Shown: in pieces, positions 37,023 through 47,649 of the stretch
Numbering within the stretch: the stretch's first letter is position 1
How the letters are laid out: each line of letters begins with the position of its first letter
From: Phragmites australis
Taxonomy: Eukaryota; Streptophyta; Magnoliopsida; Poales; Poaceae
Reading direction: 5' to 3'
Length of the DNA stretch: 64,000 bases
Assembly (NCBI RefSeq): GCF_958298935.1
Contig: NC_084924.1
Location: 2,232,001-2,296,000, forward strand
Notes under the pieces: model-generated
Databases searched by the model: none
Told to the model about the DNA's origin: nothing
What the model saw: only the letters and a program-made list of their open reading frames with translations
Program-made: the position numbers and the translations under genes

Positions 37023-37955
37023 GGCAGAACACGTAATAACCCCTCTCAACCAATTAACAGAGCCAGAAGAACACAATTTAATTTCACTTAATTGGCAGGG
37101 GCCGCGCGAACGCGTACCCCCTCTACCACAAATTATGACGTCCACTCTCCCACTTGGGGAGATGGTAAGCCAGCGCACCCGCCAAGTGCAATGCGGGCCA
37201 CTGGCCTAGGCCACGAGCCTTATTGATCGCCCGTCGACCCCGTCCAGGTAAGTATGGAGAAACGGAGCACCAGGCGCTTGTTTTATAGCAAGAGCTCAAG
37301 ACGCAACCAACTTCGGCTTCCGAGGTGGTACTAAAACTCAAACGGGAGGGGTCATCAGCTCTCATGGGCTCATGGCCTACCGAGACCAAGAGAAGTATAT
37401 ATATTATGGGCCTTTAAGTTTTGAGCCCATAGTAAAGAGCTTAGACTGTGGGCTGCAATGGATCCCTATATTAACACTTGTCCTTCCTTAAACATGGGCT
37501 CGGTTGGGCATGAAAGTATCTGTCGAACCTTACGCTTTTTCTTCTAATTTTGCAGGCTACATGCTCTCGAGATAGAGAAAAACTTCCTCTAAAAAAGATG
37601 CCACAAAAGTTTACACATGCTGGCACTCCTCTACTTTCAGAATCTCAGGTGTAAGACAATGGTTTAAACCACAGCTTGAAGTAAACGGGTCCATGTTTAT
37701 TTCTTAATCTATTTCAGAGCATAAATGAACCGATGATATGGCCTTCTCTGCTGGGCATAAAAGGAGCAAATTTTCGCAGTCTCGCATGCAACAGCAAACA
37801 AGCTTGGTCTCGGCGAAAAACACATGACCGAATGCATAAGAGAATGGCTACAGAAACTGCAACTTGCTGCCATTATCCATTATATGTACAAATGACTGCA
37901 CCGCTAACATGTTGAGTCATCAACATCCATGAATAAGTACACCGATTTGCAGAAC
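37023..37955. repeat. Triplicated block, copy C
   Basis: This matches 26599-27365 over its whole length except for about 180 extra bases at about 37503-37685, which are flanked by TAAAC on both sides. The match ends at GATTTGCAGAA, and no SDR exon follows. It lies just 3' of the FLX-like gene. Confidence 0.9.
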
Positions 37956-38178
37956 TGACTGATGAGTCATCAGGGTTGTGGTAAATCGAGAAGTTGAGGA
38001 AAAGATGTTGCTTCAACCGACTTATACGTTCCGACACAGATTAACTGAAAAATACGTGAACAGGATTTCCAGCACTTCCATGTAATGCATATCTCTAACA
38101 TGCTTAATTTGGCACTAAAAGTATCCTTTTACACTGATCAAGCCGGAGACAGCAACCAAGTCAATCTTGAGTCGGCAG

Positions 38179-41100
38179 TCATCTTTGAACATTGGTGTGC
38201 TGGTTCCCGTATTGTGCATAGGAAACAGGTTGAGTCATGTAATGAGAATTGACGTCAGTGTGCATATGAGCCTGACAAGAAGATACAGGTATCAATAATA
38301 AAGAGTAATACACTGGTCACTAGAAAAATCATTGGTAAAATCATATACAAGGTCAGTTTGCTGCTGCGCTGCTGTTTTGTGCAGTGCTTATTTTAAAGAT
38401 GCTTTAGAAAAACAATAGTAAAAACCAAAAAATATCTACCACTCTGTTTGGCAAAACGTATTAGCAATAGACACTCATTTGTTCCATTGTTTAAAACGAA
38501 AAGTACCTCCGTTTGACCAAATGAGAATCAATGTGCAATAGTCACTTTATTGATAGGATCTACATGCATCATTCCAGAAATAAATCCCCAACAGGACAGG
38601 ACATAAATTTCTGGTGCAACCATGCAAGTGGTTCCCATACTTTATGAACATATAGGCTATAGCATTAGGAATGCAAGTTTTTTTTGGTCGACGCAAAACC
38701 CTAAAAAATTAAAAATGCACTTCCACCTAACAGTTATTCCTTTGATTCAGAGGCTAAATAAACTAGAGTGGTGACCCAAACCACCCATTGGGTACCCACT
38801 TGCATCCCTATCTAGCATAGACCACCACAAGTAATATGTAAACACCGGATGCTATTAACTAAGGTATAAAAGAGTGGGACCATGCCATTCTACTCCACTT
38901 CTTACAAATAAAGAAGGAAACTACAGAAATACTAAACAACAAGGCAATGCAAATCATTTAGAAACTTGGTGCAATACACAAAGGAGCGGAAACAAAGTTC
39001 AATATACCTGGAAGATATAAAAACCCATGTTAAGGGTTAAAAATGTGAAATGTAACGCAAAAGAGGAGAAGCAAGAGGAAAGTGAAAGGGTAGGCCATAA
39101 ATAATCTAAAATAAAACAATGGAAGTTCAAATAAAACAAAAGAGAATCAATCCTTAAAACATATTTCATTAGTGTGGTTTGTTAGACTACATCTTTTATA
39201 TGCAATATCAATCTAGGCAACAAATGTTGTAGTTAAAACTAAAACAAAGTAAGAGAACATTCATAAAGCAAGTCAACAGACCTGATTAGTGCTATAAGCA
39301 TCAGAATATGAGTGTGCAGCATATGTTGCCTCAGGATTGCCATATGTTGCGGTATACGTTGCCCCAGAGTTGCCATAAGTTGCAGCATACCCTGAGATAG
39401 GATTACATAAAAAGAAAAACTAATTCAGGACAATGACACAAGAAAGTTAATGCAATTTTTAGTAAGAACTAAGAAGTATCCTGCCTAAGGGCCTGTCGGG
39501 CCTAGCTTCAGCTACAACTTCTCCAGGATAAAAGAAGGCTGGCCTTTTCACCTGGTTTCTTGAGAAGCTAAAGTCCACGTATTTAAAGAAGCCAGAAGAT
39601 GTGGGAGTGGCTACTATTCTTACCAAACGGTTTCTTTGATTTCTATTAGTTTTTTTCCTTCTCTGCCATAAGCCCCAAAAGCTAGACTTTTACCTTAAGC
39701 CGGTCGAACTAGAAACAGGCCATAAACTAATAAGCTCAAGTCACAAATGGTTCCATTTAGTATCATGGAGGACTTTCAAATGCACTTATAAATTTCTAAA
39801 GTACTTTTGGATAAAAAAATTAGTTAAAGCTTCTTTTTTGAAGCTATAACAGCAAAAGCTCACTGGAATCTGTATAAATTTCGGAAAGCCATGCTGCAAC
39901 CGCAAGTGGCCCTATGGCTGCTAAAAGCAATTGGTTTAGAGTCTAACAGCCTACGATGCCATGATGGTTATATGCTAAGTGCCCAAGCAGCTAAGCCTTT
40001 CCTCCCTAGATACTTAAATTTTAAGGAAAGGGGTAATATGCTCAAAAAAGATTCAGAATGATACCAGGGTTAGCAACTGCTGCTGTTGGGGTGACAGCAG
40101 CGACCCGCTGTTCAGCATTTACAAGATCTCCTCGAAGCTTCTCGATCTCACTAGCCACAGAGATCATGTTTTTCTCCATTGCTTTACTTTGTTCAAGGTT
40201 ATCAGAATGTGCCTTCTTTTCAAAATCAACCGCAGCTCTGTCAATATTATGCAAAAGACATCAGAGAAAAACAGCATATCCACTCGCATGGAACATAGCA
40301 AGAGCCATTAGATAAATATCAACAGTGCAGAAAGATTTTTGACAAGCAAGCCTCATGGGTAGGTGAAGAGGCCAAATTATCATTATTTTGGTTCGAGACA
40401 CATCCTAAATGCCCCAGTAAGCCTAGCTAGATGTATTGTATATGTTTTGTAGTTATCCCCAGTGTAGGGTGTTTCTTGCATATTGTACATCTCCAGCTCC
40501 TGTACATTATCCTCCTTTGGAGCATTGCAATAGATGAGGTGCACAGTGTAACAAGGTATCAGAGCCCAAGGCTCTCAATCCGCATCTCGCCGTCACGGCA
40601 TGCCACCGTCGCCGGTAAAGCACCCACTCCTCTTTCTTCTAACAGCACTGGTGCGATCTGTTACTTAATCCTTATGTGTTGGTTTGTGTTAGTTTAATCT
40701 TTTGCTATGTCAGTTACTGGTGCAACAGTATATCGGTTACTGTATCAAAAGTATATCGGTTACTGTAGCAGAAGGATGCCAGTTACTACACCCTGTATAT
40801 TGGTCCCCCCCCCCCCCTCTTTCTGGTTGTAAAGGAAGCTTTGGAACTCTAAAACCATTATAAGCTATTAGCAGCTAGAAAACTCTTGTGCCCGATGTGT
40901 GCCCGCGTGTGTGTTCTTCCAACCCACCTCTCGCATGATCAAATCCAACACGATCAATATTGCTCAGGACCCAGTGAAGCATGAGCTCACCAAACACATC
41001 AGTGTGGATGCTTTCTACATGGGATCGCAAGTGCATGATTAGGATGTGGCTCTTCACTACGTTCCTTTCGAGCTCCAGTTAGCCGACTTCTTTACGAAGG

Positions 41101-43337
41101 CACAAACAAGGGTAGAACATAGTTATTTCCTCTCCAAACTCAGTATTGTGGATCCACCATGAGTTTGAGGGGGGTGTTAGATGTATTGTATATGTTGTGT
41201 AGTTATCCCATAGTGTAGGGTGTTTCTTGCAGATTGTACATCTCCAACTCCTGTGCATTAACCTCTTTTGGGGCATTGCAATAGATGAGATGCACAGTGT
41301 AACAGTTGCTATAGCAGAAAAAAGCCATCCCTGCAGGAGAAGCTTCAAAGTGATATGGTTCCTAACAAAGTCTTCTTTCATGTGCAGTAAATTTATCATT
41401 CCAATATTTTATTTGGCAGTATCCATTTTATACCTTGTGATGAGAAAAACTCATTTTATTGAATTCGAAAGTGTTATATGGTACTATATCAATAATGTTG
41501 TTAACTATTAAAAAATTAACAATCATAATTTTCGAAATATTTAGTTAGGTAGTGTGAAAATAATATATTTAGATTTGCCGTAAGAAGCATTTTACTATTA
41601 TTACACATTTTAACTATTTACACATTATTATTACTAAAAGGTAACAAAGAAAGTTAGCTTCCACTGAATTAGAGGTGGTAATTATTTGTGAACAGAGAGA
41701 CTAGTGTGATTGAGGTGGGTCGGTGGATGCAGTGGCAGATCGATGGATGGATTGATATAAATGAGCTGGTAAGCTCTTGCATAAGATGCACCCACACCAC
41801 TCTTCATTCTTGGTTGGATCACGTTTACTATGTACAAGCTCAAACCTAAATTTTGTGTATCTGCACCAAAATTAACTAGGGTTTAACTAATTAGGCTTTG
41901 GCCAGATGCTGGACTTACATATGTATTTGGATTTGAATCAGGTTTATACCAATTAGTGCAACTAGCAAAAATGTTCAACACAAGCAGGGAAATAGCTTAT
42001 AGAGCTGCTATAAATGCAATAACTATAACTTATTGAACATTGCCCTCATATTCTAAAACTAAAAGGCTATTAGGTTCACTACTTGGCCTAACGGAAGTGT
42101 AGTGTGCTACACCCTCTAGTTTGTAGCCACTGGAAACATGCGGCATGAAATGTGTGGTGAAATGGCCTGCATCGTAGCCTCTCAGTTTTTTCCCATGAAG
42201 AAATGAATGAAGTGAGTGATGCTCAACACTTGGCAGATGAGCAGACCATAATAAATTAAATAGCTCCTATGCATCTAAATTTCAATAAACCAGCCAAAGC
42301 TTATAGCACAACATGTAGCAGAATCGGGTAGCTGTATCTTTCTATCCAAAATGCCTCAACTTAGAAATGTGATCACGATACATGCCTTCAGACTTCCACT
42401 CATACAAACATGCAACCAGCATACCAAGAGGTTCTAGAAAACCATAATCAATACACTAGTATCGACTAAAATGACTAACCTCCAAAGTCATATATTGTGA
42501 GGTATGATCAGTCTGCTCTTACCAAACCCTACGCAATTGGCATACTAGTAACTTTGCTTCTTACAAAGTAATGTGTAGAATTTAAACAGAATAAGGGATG
42601 CTTTGCATGCATTACAACTATATGAAGCAGTTCCGTCAGCAGGTTCTAGACTGCTATAGAACATACATCTCGTTATTATCCTACATATGTCATGGAATGT
42701 GCTTTTACGCTGGCAAATTCGACGCATTAATCATCAAAAGGCATATTTAGCACTAGAGGTCAAACCTAAGTGATGAAACGAATCAACAGTAATACCTGCC
42801 CTTCTGGATCTCCCGGCGCATGGTTTCAATCTGAGCACGGACGGCCTCGGTCTTACCCGCCTCGGCCTGCGCGTGCGCGAGCTGCTCTCGGAGGCCCTGA
42901 AGCCGGTTCATGAGCTCACTGCGCGCCGCAGCGAGAACCCGTATGTCGGCGTGGACCCGGTCAACCTCGTCGCGCGCCTCGGCCACGGTCCGCGCCTCGG
43001 CCTCGATGTGCGCCGCCTGGTCGGCGAGGGCGCGCACCTCGCCCTCGCGCTCGGCGCGGGCCCTGGTGGAGGCGACGTGCACCGCCCGAAGCTCGTGCTG
43101 CGCCGCGATGAGCTGCTGCTGGAGCGCGACGTGCGTGGCGGCGAACCGCTGGTTGTCGACGAGGAGCTCCTGGATGTCCTGGTCCCGGGCGACGAGGCGC
43201 TCCTCGATCGCCGCGAAGGCAGGGTGCGCAACGGCGGAGGACACCGCGGCCGCGGGCGGCGCCCCCGGCGCGCGGCCGAGGAGTGGCGGGTTGGTGTCGT
43301 GCAGCCTGATGACGTGGGGACCGCGCCGGGCGGCCAT
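38179..43337 (-). CDS. FLX-like coiled-coil protein
   Basis: Four exons (43337-42796, 40237-40065, 39391-39282, 38271-38179) join in frame to 305 residues. The N-terminus (HVIRLHDTNPPLLGRAP), the segment AAIEERLVARDQDIQELLVD, then NQRFAATHVALQQQLIAAQHELR, and a long heptad coiled coil to about residue 225 are typical of FLX / FLX-LIKE proteins. In Arabidopsis these support FRIGIDA-dependent expression of the flowering repressor FLC; other members have unknown roles. The C-terminus is low-complexity with YAATYGNSGATYTATYGN-type repeats and ends in NQHTNVQR. The GC-rich first exon gives Ala/Arg-rich coiled coil. Intron 1 (2.56 kb) contains a Copia remnant. Grasses lack a simple FRI-FLC pathway, so the job here is open. 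Confidence 0.9.
40425..41304 (+). mobile_element. Internally deleted Copia retrotransposon with short LTRs
   Basis: Two direct repeats of about 130 bases (about 40425-40553 and 41175-41304; core GTAGGGTGTTTCTTGC and TAGATGAGRTGCACAGTGTAAC) flank 620 bases. Right after the left repeat is AGGTATCAGAGCCC, the tRNA-iMet primer-binding site of plant Copia elements. Just before the right repeat is the purine tract GAGTTTGAGGGGGG. The interior keeps only the end of RNase H (KHISVDAFYMGSQVHD, LQLADFFTKAQTRVEHSYF, KLSIV; about 40985-41160). It is not autonomous. It sits antisense in intron 1 of the FLX-like gene. Confidence 0.93.
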
Positions 43338-44719
43338 CGGAGGCGGAGGCGAGGGCGATTGGCGTCGCCGCGGGGGGGATTGGGCCGGGTTGGTTCGCCT
43401 CGATGAGGGCAGGGCGAAGCGAGCAGGGGAAGACGAGAACGAGGAGTAACCGTCGACACGAGGGTTATCTTTTGGGCTTTGACTACATGGTCCTTGAGAG
43501 CCCATACAAAGCACTATGCAAGTCTGGCCCACGCCCTATCATGTGCCCCATTTTTAGCTATAGATTAGGCCCATTTGGTAGAACCGCGAGGCCGATCTTT
43601 TTTATTTTAATACGGAGTATCTTTTAAATCTAAAAATTACAAATATATACTTCGGTTTTAAAATTTTGCAACTTACTCATATCGCCTGTTGGAAGACGCA
43701 GCAATTTGGCCCGCTGACAGGCTTCGTATGTCGGTATGTGTTATTGTGTGTCAGTTCAAGTGGCATTGTCGTGATAGCTACCCTGTTATTAGGTCCTGTA
43801 GTGCAGTGTGATTACGATTCCGCGTTGACTTCGGTCGGTCCCGTTATGTTTGACAACATTGCATTGCTTGAACAACATTGCATATTATTTGGTCGATGTA
43901 GCATCAGCTCGGCCAACCCGGACCGAACGAATGTACTACTCTGTTGGGTGAAGTCTCCTAAGCCTCAGGCTGCAACACGTGGAGTGCAAGCCATCAAAGG
44001 CAATCGCGCGTGTTTGAATCCTCTACTTCACCGCTACCGGTAGTGTGCCACTGCTACAAAAGTGAGGCCGGGATGCTAAGGTCACTCTTATTTCTCAGAT
44101 GATGTCTAAAAGAAAAGAGTAAGAAATTGTTTTTAAAAAATAAACTTTTAATATATATATATATATATACATATACGGTTACTTTTTTAAGGTTTTCAAA
44201 GATAATTATCTCACAGTTATCTAGACTTGCTTCAAAAGCTAATTTCTTTTATAAAAAATAAGCTATTTCTCTCTCATCTTTAATTTGTTTGCCGCATCAG
44301 TTTTTTTTCCCAGCTAGAAATCTAAGCGCAAAGAAATGTTCTTCTGAACAGGCGATTTATTAGGGATACGCTAGGCTGTGGGTTCTTGCCAGGAAGAAAG
44401 AAGCAGATGCTAACTGTAACTAATCAGTGCTGCAGTTCTCGAAAAAAAAAGGGGGTGCTGCAGCTTGAATTGCGATAGGATTAAAATGATGGCAGTCAGA
44501 AACATTCATCTCATCAAAAGGTACGCTAAGTTGCGAGGCATTAGCCGGTCAGAATCTCTATCACTGTTCCGCATTCTCCCGACCTAACCATATTGGAATT
44601 CGAATCGCATAATTCAACAAAAATTAGGTATACGCGCCTTCCGCGAGAACGGGAAAAAGCCGAAAAGATTAGCTAGCTGTATAGTGCTCTGTATTCACAT
44701 GTGAGAAAAGTAGTTCCTT
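43338..44719. other. FLX-like promoter and spacer
   Basis: No supported gene. The 125-codon ORF at 43666-44043 has no family match that I know. A TA microsatellite is at about 44149-44168. Confidence 0.5.
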
Positions 44720-47000
44720 GTTGCTCAGCTGTTCCCATCTTAAAAAAAAGTACCAAACTGCAACGCAACGGGAGCAATGCAACTCTCGTTTTTATGGAAA
44801 ACAATTAATTCATCATTGTTATTACACGAGTCAAAAAATTTACCAACGTATGTTTCTCTATCTGTTATTCTCTTCTTCTTTTGGGTTACCGTTGTCACCA
44901 CGTTCTCCATCCACGTGTGTGATTAAGGCTACTAATGGAGTAACTGGTCATGCTGTAGCCACGTTCTCCATCCATGCTGTATAGGCTCTCCTTCTCCCTC
45001 CCACCTTGCTACCGCTTGAGCAGGCCATCGAAAGCCCGTGCAATTACAAAGACAGCGAGAAAGACTATTTTTGCAGTGCTTGCCCAGCTCCCTTCCCCTT
45101 CTCTCTTTCTCTCTCCCTCTCTTCTTCCCTCTCACAAGTATGTAGTTTCTTGTTATTGTGCTCAGCGTCTGTGGCAACCTCGGCGATCAGACCCACAGTA
45201 TGGTGCATCGAATCTGCGTGCCCGACGGTGCACTGTATGTGGTGTCTGGGCGGCACAGCGCAACAGCTGGTTTTCGCGCGCTCAGCGGCCTGATCCGCAT
45301 GCCGGGCATCCCAATGGCACTATGCAGCGGCCCGATGGCCACCTCGATGGCTCGTCAATGTAGAGTCGGTGCCCTCCGTTTGTGTTAGTCAGGACATCGC
45401 CGTTGTTGTGTTGTGCGTATCTTCAAGTGCGCCCCGTTTTACAGGTGGAGGGACAGGGAAGACATGAGCGAAAGTCTTGCTCGGCATTTTTGGCGACGTC
45501 CTCGAGCGTTGCTCTTCTCCCTTGAGGCGTTGTCATGACATTTTCTCTCGCCCCACCTGTGGGGGATTCTTCGGTAGAAAACCCTGTTCGAGCTTCCGAA
45601 CATGCGATGGCGGCGCAAAAACGTCATGTCCTCCTAGAAGGCGTCGCGTTAGAAATCCATCATAGCTTTTTAGTGGCCATTGACCTCTTGGTGCAGCTTT
45701 GGTCGGTTTGGCGACTGCTTTGATCACACCTTGCCTCTTGGAGGCTCGGGAGGAGCTGCATTTTGCGTTCCGATGGACAGTAGGCACGCTTTGAGAGGAG
45801 CTATGGAGGTGTAGTTAGAGCTACTGCATGATGATGCTACAGAGCTAGGCAACTATGACCAGCGTCAGACCACGTCATTATAGAGCTGTGTTGAGTGGTG
45901 TGTGTGTCGTTTTATAGTTGTTCAGTTGTAGTTGATTCGGTGTCGTTCTGTTGTCCTGTAGTTTATCAATTGTATAGTTTTCAAAACCGATTTTCCTTAT
46001 AAACTAAGTTTTTTTAATATAAAAAAAGGTAATGCTCGCCCTGTTATTTTGAAAGAAAAGAAATAAAATAGTATGTATAATTCAAAGAAATGCAGAGTTT
46101 TCTCTAGTATTTTTGGGCGGTTTGCTGTTGCAAGTCGCTGTAACCGAGCGCGGTGCCGTTTTGTGTGGAGTGCAGCCAGCACGGGCCTGAAAGGAGCCAA
46201 AATCCAAAATTAGACAATATACTTGAGCGTATTTGCCGAAATAGATAACATATAATTGTATTTATTAATTTAACATTCATATTCGGCACACGGTGTACCG
46301 AATATAGAGTACACCGTGTGCCGAAAATGACTTTTTTGATACACAATCACATCTCGTCTGCTTTTTGGTACACGGTCATGTTGGTACCAAAAAGTGTTTT
46401 TGACACACGGTGTATCGAATACGGCACTGTTACCTGTATTCAACATACTGTGCGCTGAATACATTCCATTTTTTATATACAGTGTGCTGAATACAGTCAA
46501 CAGTACCGTATTCGGTACACCGTGTATTGAAAATGAATTTTTTGGTACACCATGTACCAAATATAGATATTAACTTAATAAATACGACTACCTATTATCT
46601 ATTTTGATAAATATGCTTATATATAATATCTAATTTTAGATTTTTGCCGTGGCTCCGGTCAGTGCTACTACTTCATTGATCACCGGTCGCCTTCGTAGCT
46701 CTTGCGAGCATCGATCTCATGAGCAACGGACCTACCCGTACAGTTCCCATAATCGTCCATGGTCCATCCAAGCCTCAAGAGCACCGGACGGACGGGCCCG
46801 ACCCCAACTGTTCCTGCATCGGCTGGGTGACCAAGGTTGCTACAGGCTACAGCATGACCAGTTACTCCATTAGTAGCCTTAATCACACACACGTGGATGG
46901 GGAACGTGTGACAGCGGTAACCCAAAAGAAGAAAGAGAATAACAGTCAGAGAAACAGATGTTGCTTGGTATTTTTTTTAAGACGGGAACTGTTGAGCAGC
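44720..47000. mobile_element. 2.3-kb element with long terminal inverted repeats
   Basis: The left end (44720-44960) and the reverse complement of the right end (46842-47000) share long matches: GCTCAGCTGTTCCCATCTTA against GCTCAACAGTTCCCGTCTTA, CTTCTTTTGGGTTACCG, CCATCCACGTGTGTG, and GATTAAGGCTACTAATGGAG plus TAACTGGTCATGCTGTAGCC. The left repeat has about 65 extra bases. Long terminal inverted repeats suggest a Mutator-like, non-autonomous element. The interior has no transposase. GC-rich tracts at 45150-45400 and 46640-46840 might be captured host sequence, but I cannot identify them. Confidence 0.75.
46282..46325. repeat. Perfect 17-bp palindrome, 10-base loop
   Basis: TTCGGCACACGGTGTAC (46282-46298) is the exact reverse complement of GTACACCGTGTGCCGAA (46309-46325). 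Degenerate copies of the same words (GGTACACCGTGTATTG, CACACGGTGTATCG, GGTACACCATGTACC) recur up to about 46560. Confidence 0.95.
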
Positions 47001-47649
47001 TCCCACCGATTATCTCTAATGTATAGTTTGATTACTATTTTTAAATATATTTATAAAATTAATTGATTTTTTTATATCATAAAAATATTTTTCAAAACAA
47101 ATCTACACCAATATTTGAAGGTTTCTAAACTAAATATTTTAAAATCTATTATTAATTAAAATTTTAAAAGTTTGGCTATTATGATCGAAGAAGTAAACCC
47201 AGCTTATATCATGGATGATAATTATCTCACCCTCACTAGATGCTACTACCTCAACAGATTAATGCAGGAATTAAGCCGGTTTGCTTGTACCCCAAAATTT
47301 CCCAACAAAATGCGCCAACTTCGGCTAGTGGAGTCAGCTGGAACCACTATCTTGTTTGTCTCCACCCAGCTTCCCCTACCCACCGCTCAAACTCAAAGCC
47401 GTACCACCAAAAGGGACCAAAGGAGTTCTCCTCAACCCACCTCCTCCTGTCCTCCACCTCCTCTCTTCTCTTCTCCCAGTCCCAGATCCCACATCCACAG
47501 CATCAGATTGGAGATCGGAGCAGCAGCCGATTTCGCGGACTCCATCGGCTGCGAATCCTGCGATGCGAGCAGCAAGAAGAGAGTGCGTGGACAGGTAGAG
47601 ATTAAAGAAGGGAGGGGAGCCGCGGGAGGGAGGGAAGAACCTCACCCAG
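47001..47649 (+). promoter_or_regulatory. Promoter and pyrimidine-rich leader of first TBL gene
   Basis: AT-rich DNA passes into a long C/T-rich leader (about 47380-47490) ahead of the start codon at 47650. ORFs here are low-complexity Pro/Ser and are not credible genes. Confidence 0.5.

Noticed and set aside
42873..43459. Plus- and minus-frame ORFs of about 180 codons over FLX-like exon 1
   Set aside because: They are shadows of the GC-rich coding exon, which has the family match in another frame.
43980..44040. tRNA-like words (GTGTTTGAATCCTCTAC)
   Set aside because: No matching stems or A box at the right distance.
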